Shown one piece after another: positions 37,151 through 45,876 of a DNA stretch of 64,000 nt. Under the pieces are notes generated by a model. That model had not been told where the DNA came from. It made no database searches and was given only the letters and a program-made list of their open reading frames with translations. The position numbers and the translations under genes are program-made. The first letter of the stretch is position 1, and the number at the start of each line of letters is the position of its first letter. The stretch lies in assembly GCF_016889705.1 (NCBI RefSeq), contig NZ_CP069526.1, positions 5,580,001 through 5,644,000 on the forward strand, written 5' to 3'. The stretch is from Amycolatopsis sp. FDAARGOS 1241. GTDB lineage: Bacteria > Actinomycetota > Actinomycetes > Mycobacteriales > Pseudonocardiaceae.

Positions 37151-37193
37151 ACCGGGCGCCCGGTTGACGCGCAGGGGTGCGCCCGCCTAGCGT
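37151..37193 (+). promoter_or_regulatory. Promoter with overlapping palindrome for the TetR-ACAD-kinase operon
   Basis: A perfect palindrome ACCGGGCGCCCGGT (37151-37164) touches a -35-like TTGACG (37164-37169). An 18-bp spacer leads to TAGCGT (37188-37193) as -10. The ATG follows eight bases later, so the message is nearly leaderless. The position of the palindrome fits autorepression by the TetR protein encoded next. Confidence 0.5.
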
Positions 37194-37201
37194 CGGCTCC
37201 C

Positions 37202-37813
37202 ATGAACCGCGCTTCGCCGGCTGTGGCCGACCGCATCCTCGTCATGGCGGCGGCATTGTTCCGGCGCAAGGGCTACGCCGCGGCCACCACCCGCGAGCTG
37301 GCCGAACTGCTCAACATCCAGAAGGCGACGCTGTACCACCACATCGGCGCCAAGGAAGACCTGCTCCACGGGATCTGCCGGGAGAGCCTCGGCGACATCA
37401 CCCGGCGCGTCGAGCAGGCCGCCGCGGACGTCGGCGGGCCCGAGCGGCTCGAGGCGATGATCGAGGCGCACGTGGAGAGCGCGCTGGAGTTCCGCGACCT
37501 GCACTCGGTGATGTTGTTCGAACTGCGCTCGCTCACCGGCGACCGGCTGACCGACGTGATGGGGCTGCGCGACACCTACGAGCGGGTGCTGCAGGACGCC
37601 GTCGAGCACGACCAGTCCCGGGGCCTGCTGCGCACCGACCTCAGCGCCCGCCGGCTCACGCTCGCCCTGCTCAACTCGTTGAACTGGACCATCTTCTGGT
37701 ACGACCCCGCCGGCGACATGAGCCCGCGCGAGGTGGCCCGGTTCCTCTCCAGCGTGTTCCTCGACGGCGCCGCCAGCCCCGGCGCCCGGCAAGCCCGCGC
37801 CGCCCGGCCCTGA
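37202..37813 (+). CDS. TetR-family regulator
   Basis: 203 aa from ATG 37202. HTH: ADRILVMAAALFRRKGYAAA, TTRELAELLNIQKATLYHHI, GAKEDLLHGICRESL. The effector domain (VESALEFRDLHSVMLFELRS, NSLNWTIFWYDPAGDMSPRE) resembles the TetR_C_33 type (PF17932) also present in the two TetRs at 48.0 and 49.7 kb. Twelve bp separate it from the acyl-CoA dehydrogenase, so it is the first gene of that operon and likely its repressor, sensing a CoA thioester. Confidence 0.87.
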   Translation: MNRASPAVADRILVMAAALFRRKGYAAATTRELAELLNIQKATLYHHIGAKEDLLHGICRESLGDITRRVEQAAADVGGPERLEAMIEAHVESALEFRDLHSVMLFELRSLTGDRLTDVMGLRDTYERVLQDAVEHDQSRGLLRTDLSARRLTLALLNSLNWTIFWYDPAGDMSPREVARFLSSVFLDGAASPGARQARAARP

Positions 37814-37824
37814 GGGAGTCCACT

Positions 37825-39015
37825 GTGGATCTGAACTTCGCCCCCGCCACTACCGAGCTGGTCGAGAAGACCCGCGCGTTCGTCCGGGAGGTGGTGCTGC
37901 CCGTCGAGGAGCGCCACCACGGCGTCGCGCCCGACGGCGAGGACTGGCGGCGGGAACTGCAGGACGCCGCGAAGGCCCACGGTGTGTTCGGCCCGCACCT
38001 GCCGGCCGAGTACGGCGGGCACGGCCTGGGCATGGTCGAACGCGCACCGGTGTTCGAAGAGGCCGGGTACTCGCTGTTCGGCCCGATCGCGGTGAACTGC
38101 GCGGCACCGGACGAGGGCAACCAGCACCTGCTGGACCGCGTCGCCACGCCCGAGCAGCGCAAGGCCTACCTCGATCCCCTCGCCCGCGGCGAGGTCCGCT
38201 CCGCCTTCGCGATGACCGAACCCGCGCCCGGCGCGGGTTCCGACCCGCGGGCGCTGGCCACGACCGCCACGCGCGTCGAGGCGGGCTGGCGGATCGACGG
38301 GCTCAAGCGGTTCATCACCGGCGCGGACGGCGCGGCGTTCAGCATCGTGATGGCGCGGACGTCGGGCGAGCCCGGCGCCCGGGGCGGAGCGACGATGTTC
38401 CTCGTCGACGCGGACAACCCGGGGATGATCCTCGAGCGGCACGTGCCGACGATGGACAAGAGCATGGCCGGCGGGCACTGCGAGGTGCGGTTCGAGAACT
38501 GCGTGGTGTCCGAGGACGCGGTCCTGGGCGAGCTGGACCGCGGGTTCGAGTACGCGCAGGTGCGCCTCGGCCCCGCCCGCATGACGCACTGCATGCGCTG
38601 GCTCGGCGCGGCCCGCCACGCCCACGAACTGGCGCTCGGCCGGGCGGTGGACCGCGAGGCGTTCGGCGAGCGCCTGTCGAACCTGGGCCTGACGCAGCAG
38701 CTGATCGCCGACTCCGAGATCGACCTGGCGGCGTCGCGCGCGTTGATCCTGCGCGCGTGCTGGGAGCTCGACCACGGCGAGAGCGCCGGCGACTCGACAG
38801 CCATCGCTAAGACGTTCGTCTCCGAGGCCGTCGGGCGGATCGTGGACCGGGCGGTGCAGGTGCACGGCGGGCTCGGGGTCTCCGAGGACCTGCCACTCGC
38901 GCGGATCTACCGGGAGGTCCGCCCGTTCCGGATCTACGACGGGCCGTCCGAGGTACACCGGTGGGCGCTCGCGAAGCGGGCCGCCCGGCGGGCGCGCGAC
39001 GGGTTCGCCCGGTGA
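37825..39015 (+). CDS. Acyl-CoA dehydrogenase, ACAD10/11-like
   Basis: 396 aa from GTG 37825 (GAGGGAG upstream). FAD-fold motifs: FGPHLPAEYGGHGLGMVERA, SAFAMTEPAPGAGSDPRALA, TTATRVEAGWRIDGLKRFIT, MDKSMAGGHCEVRFENCVVS, QVHGGLGVSEDLPLARIYRE. It ends with RIYDGPSEVHRWALAKRA, where the Y-D-G-P-S-E-V-H pattern replaces the usual YEGT.QI and is typical of ACAD10/11-type enzymes. The next gene encodes an aminoglycoside-phosphotransferase-fold kinase, which in animals is fused to such dehydrogenases. Together they convert 4-hydroxyacyl-CoAs via a phosphorylated intermediate. Confidence 0.87.
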   Translation: MDLNFAPATTELVEKTRAFVREVVLPVEERHHGVAPDGEDWRRELQDAAKAHGVFGPHLPAEYGGHGLGMVERAPVFEEAGYSLFGPIAVNCAAPDEGNQHLLDRVATPEQRKAYLDPLARGEVRSAFAMTEPAPGAGSDPRALATTATRVEAGWRIDGLKRFITGADGAAFSIVMARTSGEPGARGGATMFLVDADNPGMILERHVPTMDKSMAGGHCEVRFENCVVSEDAVLGELDRGFEYAQVRLGPARMTHCMRWLGAARHAHELALGRAVDREAFGERLSNLGLTQQLIADSEIDLAASRALILRACWELDHGESAGDSTAIAKTFVSEAVGRIVDRAVQVHGGLGVSEDLPLARIYREVRPFRIYDGPSEVHRWALAKRAARRARDGFAR

Positions 39016-39989
39016 TCGACCTCGCACGGCTGCGTGCACTGCTCACCGAACACGGCGTGGCCATCACCGGTGACCTCCGCGCCGACGAGATCAGCGGCGG
39101 CCGCTCGAACCTCACCTACAAGGTCAGCGACGACGTCCAGGCCTGGGTCGTGCGCCGCCCGCCGGTCGCGGGCCTGACCCCGTCGGCCCACGACGTGCTG
39201 CGCGAGTACCGCATCGTCGACGCGCTGCAGGCCACCGACATCCCGGTGGCCCCCACGGTCCTCGCCGACGAAACCGGCCCCCTCATCGTCGTCGGCTTCG
39301 TGCCCGGCCGGGTCCTGCGCACGCGCGCGGACCTGGACGGCGTGGACGTCGCCGACGTCCACCGCGAACTGATCCGCGTCCTCGTGGCCCTGCACGCGGT
39401 GCCCTACGCGGAGATCGGCCTGGGCGACTTCGGCCGTCCGGACGGTTTCTTCGCCCGGCAGGTGAAACGCTGGCGCCGCCAGTGGGACCACGTCGCCACC
39501 CGCGAGCTCCCGGACCTCGACCGCCTGTACGCCCGCCTCACCGACCGCACCCCACCCCCCGCGCCGGCAACCATCGTCCACGGCGACTACCGCGTCGACA
39601 ACACCCTCCTTGACCCTGCGCGGCCCTCCCACATGCTCGCCCTGGTCGACTGGGAAATGTCCACCCTGGGCGACCCGCTGACCGACGTGGCCACCATGTG
39701 CACCTACCAACATCCCGCGTTCGACCATGTGGTCGGCGAACCGGCCGCGAGCACCAGCCCGCGCTGGCCCGGCCCCGACGTTCTCGCCCAGGACTACGCC
39801 ACGGCGTCGGGCCGCGATCTGGGCGAGTTCTCCACGTACCTGGGGCTGGCGTACTTCAAACTGGCGGTGATCGCCGAGGGTATCCGCGCCCGCTACCTCG
39901 CTGGGGCGGGCAGCGAACCGGGCCACGCATCGGCGGGCGAGGCAGTGCCGGGGCTCGTTGCCGAAGGGCTTGCGGTGCTTGGCCGCTGA
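39012..39989 (+). CDS. APH-fold kinase, probable 4-hydroxyacyl-CoA kinase partner
   Basis: 325 aa from GTG 39012, overlapping the dehydrogenase stop (GTGA), so translationally coupled. Kinase features: DEISGGRSNLTYKVSD (glycine loop), VVRRPPVAGLTPSAHDVLRE, the catalytic loop IVHGDYRVDNTLLD and the Mg2+ Asp in LALVDWEMSTLGDPLTDVA. The RPP.AG.TP.AHD..RE and WE.STLGDPL.D sequences are those of the ACAD10/11-associated kinases that phosphorylate 4-hydroxyacyl-CoA before rearrangement to 3-hydroxyacyl-CoA. It is not an antibiotic-resistance gene. Confidence 0.85.
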   Translation: MIDLARLRALLTEHGVAITGDLRADEISGGRSNLTYKVSDDVQAWVVRRPPVAGLTPSAHDVLREYRIVDALQATDIPVAPTVLADETGPLIVVGFVPGRVLRTRADLDGVDVADVHRELIRVLVALHAVPYAEIGLGDFGRPDGFFARQVKRWRRQWDHVATRELPDLDRLYARLTDRTPPPAPATIVHGDYRVDNTLLDPARPSHMLALVDWEMSTLGDPLTDVATMCTYQHPAFDHVVGEPAASTSPRWPGPDVLAQDYATASGRDLGEFSTYLGLAYFKLAVIAEGIRARYLAGAGSEPGHASAGEAVPGLVAEGLAVLGR

Positions 39990-40128
39990 CCTTTCTTGAC
40001 GCAGCGGCCAGCTGCCTCGGCCAAAGGCGCGAAGGTGCCCCGGGCGGTGCCGGCAGTCGAGATCGCCGCAGGGGCGGATGAACGGGTCCGGTCCCGGCGG
40101 GTTTCGCCCTTCCGGGGCCGGACGTGGA

Positions 40129-40913
40129 GCAGTTCAGCTTGCGTGTGCCCGACGGCAGGCCGCCGCCCGCGTAGACGTCCTCGGCGAGCTTCGCGAGAGC
40201 AGTGAGGGCCACGTTCTGGCTCCACGGGCCGTAGGACACCCGCGAGACCCCCAGCTCCTGCGCCCGCGCCGGCGGGATCGAGCCGGGCACGCCGATCAGG
40301 TTGACCTTGCGCTCACCGATCGCGTCGACCAGGCGGGCCACCTGCCCCTCGTCGAGCAGACCGGGCACGAAGAAGTTCGACGCACCCGCCTCCAGGTAGG
40401 CGCGGCCGCGGGCGATGGCGTCGGCGAGCACCTCGTCGGGGTCGGGGTCGCGGTCGCCGGCCTTGACGAACGCGTCGGTGCGGGCGTTGAGCACGAAGTC
40501 GACACCCGCGTTCTGGGCGGCGGCCACGGCGGCCTCGACCGCCTTCACGGCGTCGGCCAGCGGCTTCATCTGATCCTCGAGATTGCACCCCGCGGCGCCG
40601 GCGTCGATCGCCCGTGCCACTGTGCCACCCGGGTCGCCGTAGCCGGCCTCCAGGTCGGCGGTCACCGGCAGGTCGCCCGCAACGCGCACGATCAAGGCGA
40701 CCTCGGCGATCATCTCGTCGCGCGGGATCTTCTCGCCATCGGGATAGCCACGCGAGGCCGCGATCCCGTGGCTGGCTGTCGCCAGCGCCCTCGTCCCCGG
40801 TGTCTCGGCGACGACCTCGCCGTGATCGCGTCCCACACGTTCACCACGAGCAGCAGCTCCGGAGCCGCATGCAGCTCCTGCAGCAGCCTGGCCTTGTCGG
40901 CACGGGAAGTCAT
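40129..40913 (-). pseudogene. Isocitrate lyase/PEP mutase-family enzyme, frameshifted
   Basis: ATG 40913 starts MTSRADKARLLQELHAAPEL, then LLVVNVWDAITA. One base is missing at about 40820 and the next frame reads VVAETPGTRALATASHGIAA, DLPVTADLEAGYGDPGGTVA, GCNLEDQMKPLADAV, FVLNARTDAFVKAGDRDPDP, LGVSRVSYGPWSQNVALTAL. These are PEPM-family barrel motifs with Mg-binding Asp/Glu and no CGH lyase loop; 2-oxoacid hydrolases or lyases of the oxaloacetase type are likely. The expected stop after GTRKLN (40132) is absent; the frame runs on, so the 3' end is also doubtful. Confidence 0.65.
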
Positions 40914-41049
40914 GCCGTCAACCTATCCGCCCGAACGCCAAGCCGGCACCTGCTCGCCCTCCGGCGACATCCTCGCGAAGAGGCCGTCGGCTGCAAGCGC
41001 GGCCCACCGCGCGCCCTCCGCGAGCAACGTGCGTGGGATTGTGCCGGGT

Positions 41050-41625
41050 TCAGCTGCCGACCAGCGACGTCACCAGCGTTTCCGCGATCGCCCGCAACTC
41101 CGCCGGGCTGTACGTCGCCCGTTCCATCACCGCCAGCCCACGCGTGGTGGTGACAACGAGGCGCGCCGCGGCGCGCAGGTCGACCGAAGAGGACGTGCCT
41201 GGGAGCGCGGACAGGGCGGTGAAGACCAGCGTCTCCAGTGCGTCGAGCATCGTCCGGACCGCGGCTTCCGCGCGGGGTGAGTCGGTGGCGGCTTCGATGG
41301 CGGTGCGGGTCGAGAGGCAGCCGTGGGAGGGGGTGCCTTCGGCGAAGGTTTCGATGCAGTAGTCGAACAAGGACAGCAGGGCGTCGCGGCGGGTGGAGCG
41401 GTTCAGGGCCTCGGCCGCGCCGTCCAGGAAGCGGGCGGCGTAGGAGCCGAAGGCGCGCAAGAAGATTTCCTCCTTGCCGCCGTAGGCGTGGTAGAGGGAG
41501 CCGCGCTGCACGCCGGTGGCGGTGGCGAGGTCGGGCATCGACGTGGCGCGGAAGCCGCGCTCGGTGAAGACGTCGAGGGCTCGGTCGAGGGTCGCGCGTT
41601 CGTCGAACTGCCGGACACCTGCCAT
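41050..41625 (-). CDS. TetR-family regulator
   Basis: 191 aa from ATG 41625. HTH: LDRALDVFTERGFRATSMPD, LATATGVQRGSLYHAYGGKE, EIFLRAF. The C-terminal part HGCLSTRTAIEAATDSPRAE has the HGCL motif typical of the TetR_C_16/YcdC-like group. It lies 13 bp downstream of the CLC gene in the same direction and may be co-transcribed with it. Confidence 0.87.
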   Translation of the reverse strand: MAGVRQFDERATLDRALDVFTERGFRATSMPDLATATGVQRGSLYHAYGGKEEIFLRAFGSYAARFLDGAAEALNRSTRRDALLSLFDYCIETFAEGTPSHGCLSTRTAIEAATDSPRAEAAVRTMLDALETLVFTALSALPGTSSSVDLRAAARLVVTTTRGLAVMERATYSPAELRAIAETLVTSLVGS

Positions 41626-41638
41626 GAGGACCCCTTCC

Positions 41639-42763
41639 TTACTCGATCAGCTTAGTGCGCGAGATGTCGAAGACGCCGTGCCGCGTGAGCAGGCTCGCGG
41701 CCCAGCCGACGGCCGCCGCGAGCAGGATCGGCGGCAGCAGGTCGATGCCGCTCAGCTCGACGGCGAGGACGACCGCCGTCGCCGGAGCGCGCGAGGCCGC
41801 GGCCAGGCACGCCGCCACGCCCGCGGCCGCACCGCCGGCCATCGGGAGCGCCGAACCCACGGTGGCGCCCACGAACACGGCCGGCCCGATCGTCCCGACG
41901 ATGCCGCCGGCGCCCACCGTCAGTCCCGTCGCGGCGACCTTCGCCACCGCGAGGACCAGCACCGCGCCACCCGGCAAACCGATCCCGGCTACGCCTGGCA
42001 CCGCGAGCACGACGAACCCGACGGCCACCCCGCCCACCACCGCGCGCACCCATCCCGGCCGGCCTGCCGCCGCCCACAGGCACCAAGCCAGCACCACTCC
42101 GAACAGCGCGGCCGCCGCGCCCCCGAACGGGGATCCCGCCACCACCACGTCCGGCAGCCGCATCGGCTCCCCCGGCAGCGACCAGCCCACTGCGGCCCCC
42201 GCCGCAGCGCCCACCGCCACGGCAGCGAGCTCGAGACCCGCCAGCCCGTCCACGAGCACCTCGGCGACCAGCACCACTCCCGTCAACGGCGCCCCGAACG
42301 ACGCCGCCACCCCACCCGCGACGGCCGCCGCCGCGACCGGCCGCGACGGCAGCCGCGCCAGCCGGGCCAGCGCCGAGCCCAGCGAAGCCGAAATGTGGAT
42401 GACCGGTCCCTCGGCACCACCCGAGCCACCGGATCCGAGCATCACGCCGGAGGCCACACCTTTGACCCCGGCGACGCGCCCCCGCGCCGCCGCACCCGCG
42501 GCAAACGCCTGGCGCACCTGGGGAACGCCACCACCACCGGCGTCGGGCACGAGGCGCACCAGCGCGACGCACACGAGCGCGCCGACCACCGGCGCCAGCA
42601 CGACCACCACCGCCGGGGCTTCGGCCACGACCGCGCGCAGCGCGCCCACCGTCTGTCCGAACACGACAGCCGCGACACCGGCGAGCGCACCCGCCGGCAC
42701 CGCGGCCACCACCGGAGGCCACGCCGCGGCCGGCTCGCGAACTCCTGCTCCCGCAGTGACCAC
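41639..42763 (-). CDS. CLC-type chloride channel or H+/Cl- antiporter
   Basis: About 374 aa from GTG 42763; the frame is open further up to 43120, so the start is uncertain. Ten or more hydrophobic helices. Selectivity-filter motifs: LGSGGSGGAEGPVIHISASL (GSGG..EGP with the gating glutamate) and GAGGIVGTIGPAVFVGATVG (the second half-site). PDAGGGGVPQVRQAF and FGAPLTGVVLVAEVL are also family markers. The intracellular CBS domains of larger CLCs are absent. The internal tyrosine of known antiporters was not located. Confidence 0.75.
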   Translation of the reverse strand: MVTAGAGVREPAAAWPPVVAAVPAGALAGVAAVVFGQTVGALRAVVAEAPAVVVVLAPVVGALVCVALVRLVPDAGGGGVPQVRQAFAAGAAARGRVAGVKGVASGVMLGSGGSGGAEGPVIHISASLGSALARLARLPSRPVAAAAVAGGVAASFGAPLTGVVLVAEVLVDGLAGLELAAVAVGAAAGAAVGWSLPGEPMRLPDVVVAGSPFGGAAAALFGVVLAWCLWAAAGRPGWVRAVVGGVAVGFVVLAVPGVAGIGLPGGAVLVLAVAKVAATGLTVGAGGIVGTIGPAVFVGATVGSALPMAGGAAAGVAACLAAASRAPATAVVLAVELSGIDLLPPILLAAAVGWAASLLTRHGVFDISRTKLIE

Positions 42764-43367
42764 CCTGCGCCGCAAGACAGTCGACCCGCGAACAGCGGCC
42801 ACCGCGCGAAGTCGCCGCACGGCCAACCCACGAACAGTCGCCCCGCAGCGACCACGACCGGGGCAAAACACGGCGACCCAGCCACGAGTACCGATCGGCA
42901 GAAAGGCCAGCGCGACGGCCAGGCTCCGACGGGCAACCACCAAGACGCGCCGCACCGTCGCCAGATCACCCACGCCAGCTCGCGCCACGATCACCGCCCG
43001 GCCGACCCGCAAGCCGGCCCGCGGACAGCCGCGGTGCAGCGGCGGTCGCCGGGCGCCACGGGGAAGCCGCCCGTGCGGCAGCCGCCACCGAGCGCCGCCC
43101 CGCGTTGCGGTCGCGGGCACTCGCCGTCACCGCGGGGCACCACACGACGGCCGGCGAACGACCGTTCGCGCGGCGACCCCCGGTGGCGGCCGCTGCACAG
43201 CCGCCCGCGATCATCCGGCGCCGGACCGCGAGCAGGCCTCGGGTGACGGCAACCGCCGGACGCGACCCGAAAGCCGGCCGTCGAACGCCCGCGCGGGACA
43301 GCCACCACCGGACGCCACGCAGCTGTCCTGCCGCAGCCACTCGCCGGTCCCGGGCGCAGCACCGTGA
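42764..43367. other. High-GC stretch without a clear gene
   Basis: About 600 bp. The CLC frame stays open to 43120, but the encoded peptide is arginine/alanine-rich with few motifs. Long plus-strand frames here are mirror images of the high-GC bias. Nothing else supportable was seen; this may hold the CLC promoter. Confidence 0.35.
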
Positions 43368-43772
43368 TCAGGCCGCGAGCAGCCGCTGGTGCAGTTCGTG
43401 CGCAGCCCGCTCGACGTGGTTGTGCACGAGCTTCCCGTCTTCGATCTCCCACACGGCGGTGCCGCTGAAGGAGATCGGGCGGCCGTCCGGTTCGAGACCG
43501 AACAGGCCGTTGTTGCGGCCGTGCACGGTCCACCGCGAGGCGACGCGGCTGCCGTCGTGGTTCTGGAAGGATTCGGCGACCTCGAGGCGCAGGTCGAGGA
43601 CCTGGTCGAGGAACGCGCGGATCCACGTCTTGAAGTTCTCGCGCCCTTCGATGCGCACGCCCGCGTTGGTGATGACGAAATCCTCGACCACGAAGTCGTC
43701 CGCGGCGTCCGCATCGTGGGCGTTCCAGACCGCGTCCCAGAACGCTTCGACCAGTGCCACCGAGTTCGGCAT
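43368..43772 (-). CDS. SnoaL-like / NTF2-fold protein
   Basis: 134 aa from ATG 43772 with GGGAGG seven bases upstream. Cone-fold pattern: VALVEAFWDAVWNAHDADAA, DDFVVEDFVITNAGVRIEGR, ENFKTWIRAFLDQVLDLRLE, VASRWTVHGRNNGLFGLEPD, SFSGTAVWEIEDGKLVHNHV, ERAAHELHQRL. Likely a small isomerase, hydrolase or binding protein. A perfect TGTTTGACAG..CTGTCAAACA palindrome 19 bp upstream indicates repression by a TetR-type protein, perhaps that at 41050-41625. Confidence 0.75.
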   Translation of the reverse strand: MPNSVALVEAFWDAVWNAHDADAADDFVVEDFVITNAGVRIEGRENFKTWIRAFLDQVLDLRLEVAESFQNHDGSRVASRWTVHGRNNGLFGLEPDGRPISFSGTAVWEIEDGKLVHNHVERAAHELHQRLLAA

Positions 43773-43790
43773 GGGGTTTCCTCCCGAGTC

Positions 43791-43814
43791 ATGTTTGACA
43801 GTGCTGTCAAACAT
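43791..43814. promoter_or_regulatory. Perfect palindrome, putative TetR operator of the SnoaL-like gene
   Basis: ATGTTTGACAG and CTGTCAAACAT are exact 11-bp inverted arms around TG. It lies 19 bp upstream of the ATG at 43772 and includes a -35-like TTGACAG. It is more AT-rich than its surroundings, as operators often are here. Confidence 0.75.
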
Positions 43815-43863
43815 AGCCGGGCCACAGCCTCCGGACCCGTCTTTGCGAGTAGCACCACACGAA

Positions 43864-43897
43864 ACCGGCCGGGCACCCGAAGGGGCGCCCGGCCGGT
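43864..43897 (-). terminator. Hairpin after the acyl-CoA dehydrogenase operon
   Basis: An 11-bp perfect stem (ACCGGCCGGGC with its complement) and a 12-base loop, 16 bp past the dehydrogenase stop. No T-run, as is common in high-GC actinomycetes. Confidence 0.65.
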
Positions 43898-43912
43898 GCG
43901 GCGGGAGGAACC

Positions 43913-45070
43913 TCAGAGCGAGAACGCGTCCGCGAACTCGTAGCCGTCCAGCAGTTCCCGCGCGGCGACCAGGTACTGGATCGTGGGTGTGCCCTCTTCG
44001 AGCCAGTTCAGGCGCGCGTCGCGGTAGAGCCGTTCGATCGGGTACTTGCGCGTGTAGCCGATGCCGCCGTGCACGAGCAGCGCGCGGTCGGTGACGCGGC
44101 CGACGGCTTCCAGCCCGAACTGCTTCAGCAGGGACGACTCCGCCGGGATGCGCTTGCCCGCGTCCCACTTGGCCGCCGTGTCGGCGAGCATGCCGCGCAA
44201 CGCGTAGACGTCCGCTGCCATCTCGGCGAGGTAGCGCTGGATCGCCTGCCGCGACGCGATCGGCTTGCCGAATGTCACGCGTTCCTTCGCGTACTTCAGC
44301 GAAAGCTCCAGCGCACGCGACGCGGTGCCGAGCGACGAAGCGGCGATGAACACCCGGCTGATCTCCAGCGCCCGCTCCAGGTGCGCGCCACCCTCACCCT
44401 CGGCGCCCACGAGCGCCGAGGCCGGCACCCGCACGTCGGTGAAGGTCAGCTCGCCGTGCTCGGCGCCCTTGCAGCCCATGGTCTCCGGCAGCGGCGCGAT
44501 GGTGAAGCCGGGCGTGTCCCGCGGCACGATGATCGCGGAAACGTCCTTTTCGGACGTCTTCGCGAACACCAGGAAGTGCGACGCGATGTCGGAGTTGGTG
44601 ATCAGCCACTTGCGGCCGTTGAGGACGTACTCGTCACCCTCGCGCCGCGCGGTCGTCGACAGGTCGGCGCCCGTGCCGTTGCCGGGCTCGGTGAGCGCGA
44701 ACGCGAGTGACTTCTCCCCCGTCGCCGCGCCCGGCAGGATCTCCTTCTTGTGCTCCTCGCCGCCGAACTCCGACAGCGCGTGGGCGAAGGAGTTGTGGAC
44801 GTGCACGACCGCGCGGATGCCACCCTGGATCTTGGCGAACTCCGCGAGGATCGGCAGGTACTGGGCGATCGACAGGCCCGAGCCGCCGTACTCGCGCGGC
44901 ACGATCAGCCCGAACGCGCCGCACGAGCGCAGCGCCGGCAGGACCACGTCGTAGGGCAGGTGCTCGGTGTTCTCGATCTGCTCCTCGAGCGGGTCGAGCT
45001 CGTCCCAGATCGTCGAGAAAACGGCGTCGCGCAGCTTGCGGTAGTCGTCTTCGGGCAGGCCAGTGGTCAT
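43913..45070 (-). CDS. Acyl-CoA dehydrogenase
   Basis: 385 aa from ATG 45070 with AAAGGAGG five bases upstream. Complete ACAD: FGLIVPREYGGSGLSIAQYL, HVHNSFAHALSEFGGEEHKK, LAFALTEPGNGTGADLSTTA, EYVLNGRKWLITNSDIASHF, LPETMGCKGAEHGELTFTDV, VTFGKPIASRQAIQRYLAEM, VHGGIGYTRKYPIERLYRDA and NWLEEGTPTIQYLVAARELL with the catalytic-type Glu before GT. Oxidises an acyl-CoA to the enoyl-CoA. Coupled (17 bp) to the SDR upstream and under the operator at 45843. Confidence 0.88.
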   Translation of the reverse strand: MTTGLPEDDYRKLRDAVFSTIWDELDPLEEQIENTEHLPYDVVLPALRSCGAFGLIVPREYGGSGLSIAQYLPILAEFAKIQGGIRAVVHVHNSFAHALSEFGGEEHKKEILPGAATGEKSLAFALTEPGNGTGADLSTTARREGDEYVLNGRKWLITNSDIASHFLVFAKTSEKDVSAIIVPRDTPGFTIAPLPETMGCKGAEHGELTFTDVRVPASALVGAEGEGGAHLERALEISRVFIAASSLGTASRALELSLKYAKERVTFGKPIASRQAIQRYLAEMAADVYALRGMLADTAAKWDAGKRIPAESSLLKQFGLEAVGRVTDRALLVHGGIGYTRKYPIERLYRDARLNWLEEGTPTIQYLVAARELLDGYEFADAFSL

Positions 45071-45087
45071 GACTTCCTCCTTTGGTT

Positions 45088-45831
45088 TCACAACGTCCAC
45101 CCGCCGTCGGCGGCGAGCACCGCACCCGTGCAGAACGTGGCGTCCTCGGCGAGGAACACCGCGGCGCGGGCGATCTCCTCGACGGTTCCGAAGCGGCCCA
45201 GCAGGGTGGCGTCGGCGATCTTGCGCCGCGCGCCGTCCGGGATGGCGGCGGTCATGTCGGTCTCGACGAACCCGGGCGCGAGCACGTTGACGCGCACGCC
45301 CTGCGGCGCGAGCTCCTTGGCCAGCGACCGCGCGAACCCGACCGCGGCCGCCTTCGCGCTCGCGTACGCCGTGTCGCCGGGGAACCCGACGGTGCCGACG
45401 GCCGAGCCGACGAGCACCACGCTCGGGTTCACTCCCTCGATCAGCCGCGGGATCGCGGCGCGCACGAGCGCCGCCGTGCTGCGCAGGTTCTGCTCGATCA
45501 CGCGCCACCAGTCGCCCGGGTCGATGCGGGCGAGCTTGCCGCCCTGCCACACCGCGGCGTTGAGCACGAGCGAGTCGAGCCGGCCCCAGTGCCCGGCGAC
45601 GCGTCCGACGAGCGCCTCGGCCGTGTCGGGCGCGGCCAGGTCGAACGCCACCGGGAGCACGCGACCGGGCGCCTCCGCCGCGAGCCTCTCGACGAGGTCG
45701 CCGCCGGAGCGGTAGGTGCCGGCGACCCGCAGGCCCCGGTCGAGCAGCTCCCGCGCAACGCCGGCGCCGATGCCCCGCGACGCACCGGTGACCAGGGCGA
45801 CCCGGCCGTTCGTGGTGTCTTGTGCGTTCAT
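45088..45831 (-). CDS. SDR-family dehydrogenase (FabG-like)
   Basis: 247 aa from ATG 45831. Cofactor loop LVTGASRGIGAGVARELLDR, SLVLNAAVWQGGKLAR (NAAV for NNAG), VLVGSAVGTVGFPGDTAYAS with Ser, YASAKAAAVGFARSLAKELA with Tyr/Lys, RVNVLAPGFVETDMTAAIPD and GAVLAADGGWTL. Likely a 3-hydroxyacyl-CoA dehydrogenase or ketoreductase of the beta-oxidation set. A TetR operator lies 12 bp upstream of its start, so it begins a transcript with the dehydrogenase gene. Confidence 0.85.
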   Translation of the reverse strand: MNAQDTTNGRVALVTGASRGIGAGVARELLDRGLRVAGTYRSGGDLVERLAAEAPGRVLPVAFDLAAPDTAEALVGRVAGHWGRLDSLVLNAAVWQGGKLARIDPGDWWRVIEQNLRSTAALVRAAIPRLIEGVNPSVVLVGSAVGTVGFPGDTAYASAKAAAVGFARSLAKELAPQGVRVNVLAPGFVETDMTAAIPDGARRKIADATLLGRFGTVEEIARAAVFLAEDATFCTGAVLAADGGWTL

Positions 45832-45842
45832 GAAATGAGTGT

Positions 45843-45852
45843 ACCGATCGGT
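45843..45852. promoter_or_regulatory. TetR-type operator ACCGATCGGT before the SDR-dehydrogenase pair
   Basis: Exact core in the context GTGT-core-CTGTACGG, 12 bp upstream of the SDR start and 24 bp downstream of the thiolase end, so binding would block the SDR promoter. Confidence 0.75.
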
Positions 45853-45876
45853 CTGTACGGATAAGTGTGAGAAAAG

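Noticed and set aside
39012..39989. Aminoglycoside resistance phosphotransferase
   Set aside because: The kinase has the RPP.AG.TP.AHD signature and is coupled to an acyl-CoA dehydrogenase, so it belongs to the ACAD10/11 partner group.
39856..40128. Extension of the PEP-mutase-family frame across the kinase gene end
   Set aside because: It would overlap a well-supported gene and encodes a proline/arginine-rich shadow; the true stop was probably lost by an indel or error.
41516..43367. Long plus-strand frames across the CLC gene
   Set aside because: Threonine/arginine/proline-rich, no domain, explained by the high-GC antisense frame of the channel gene.
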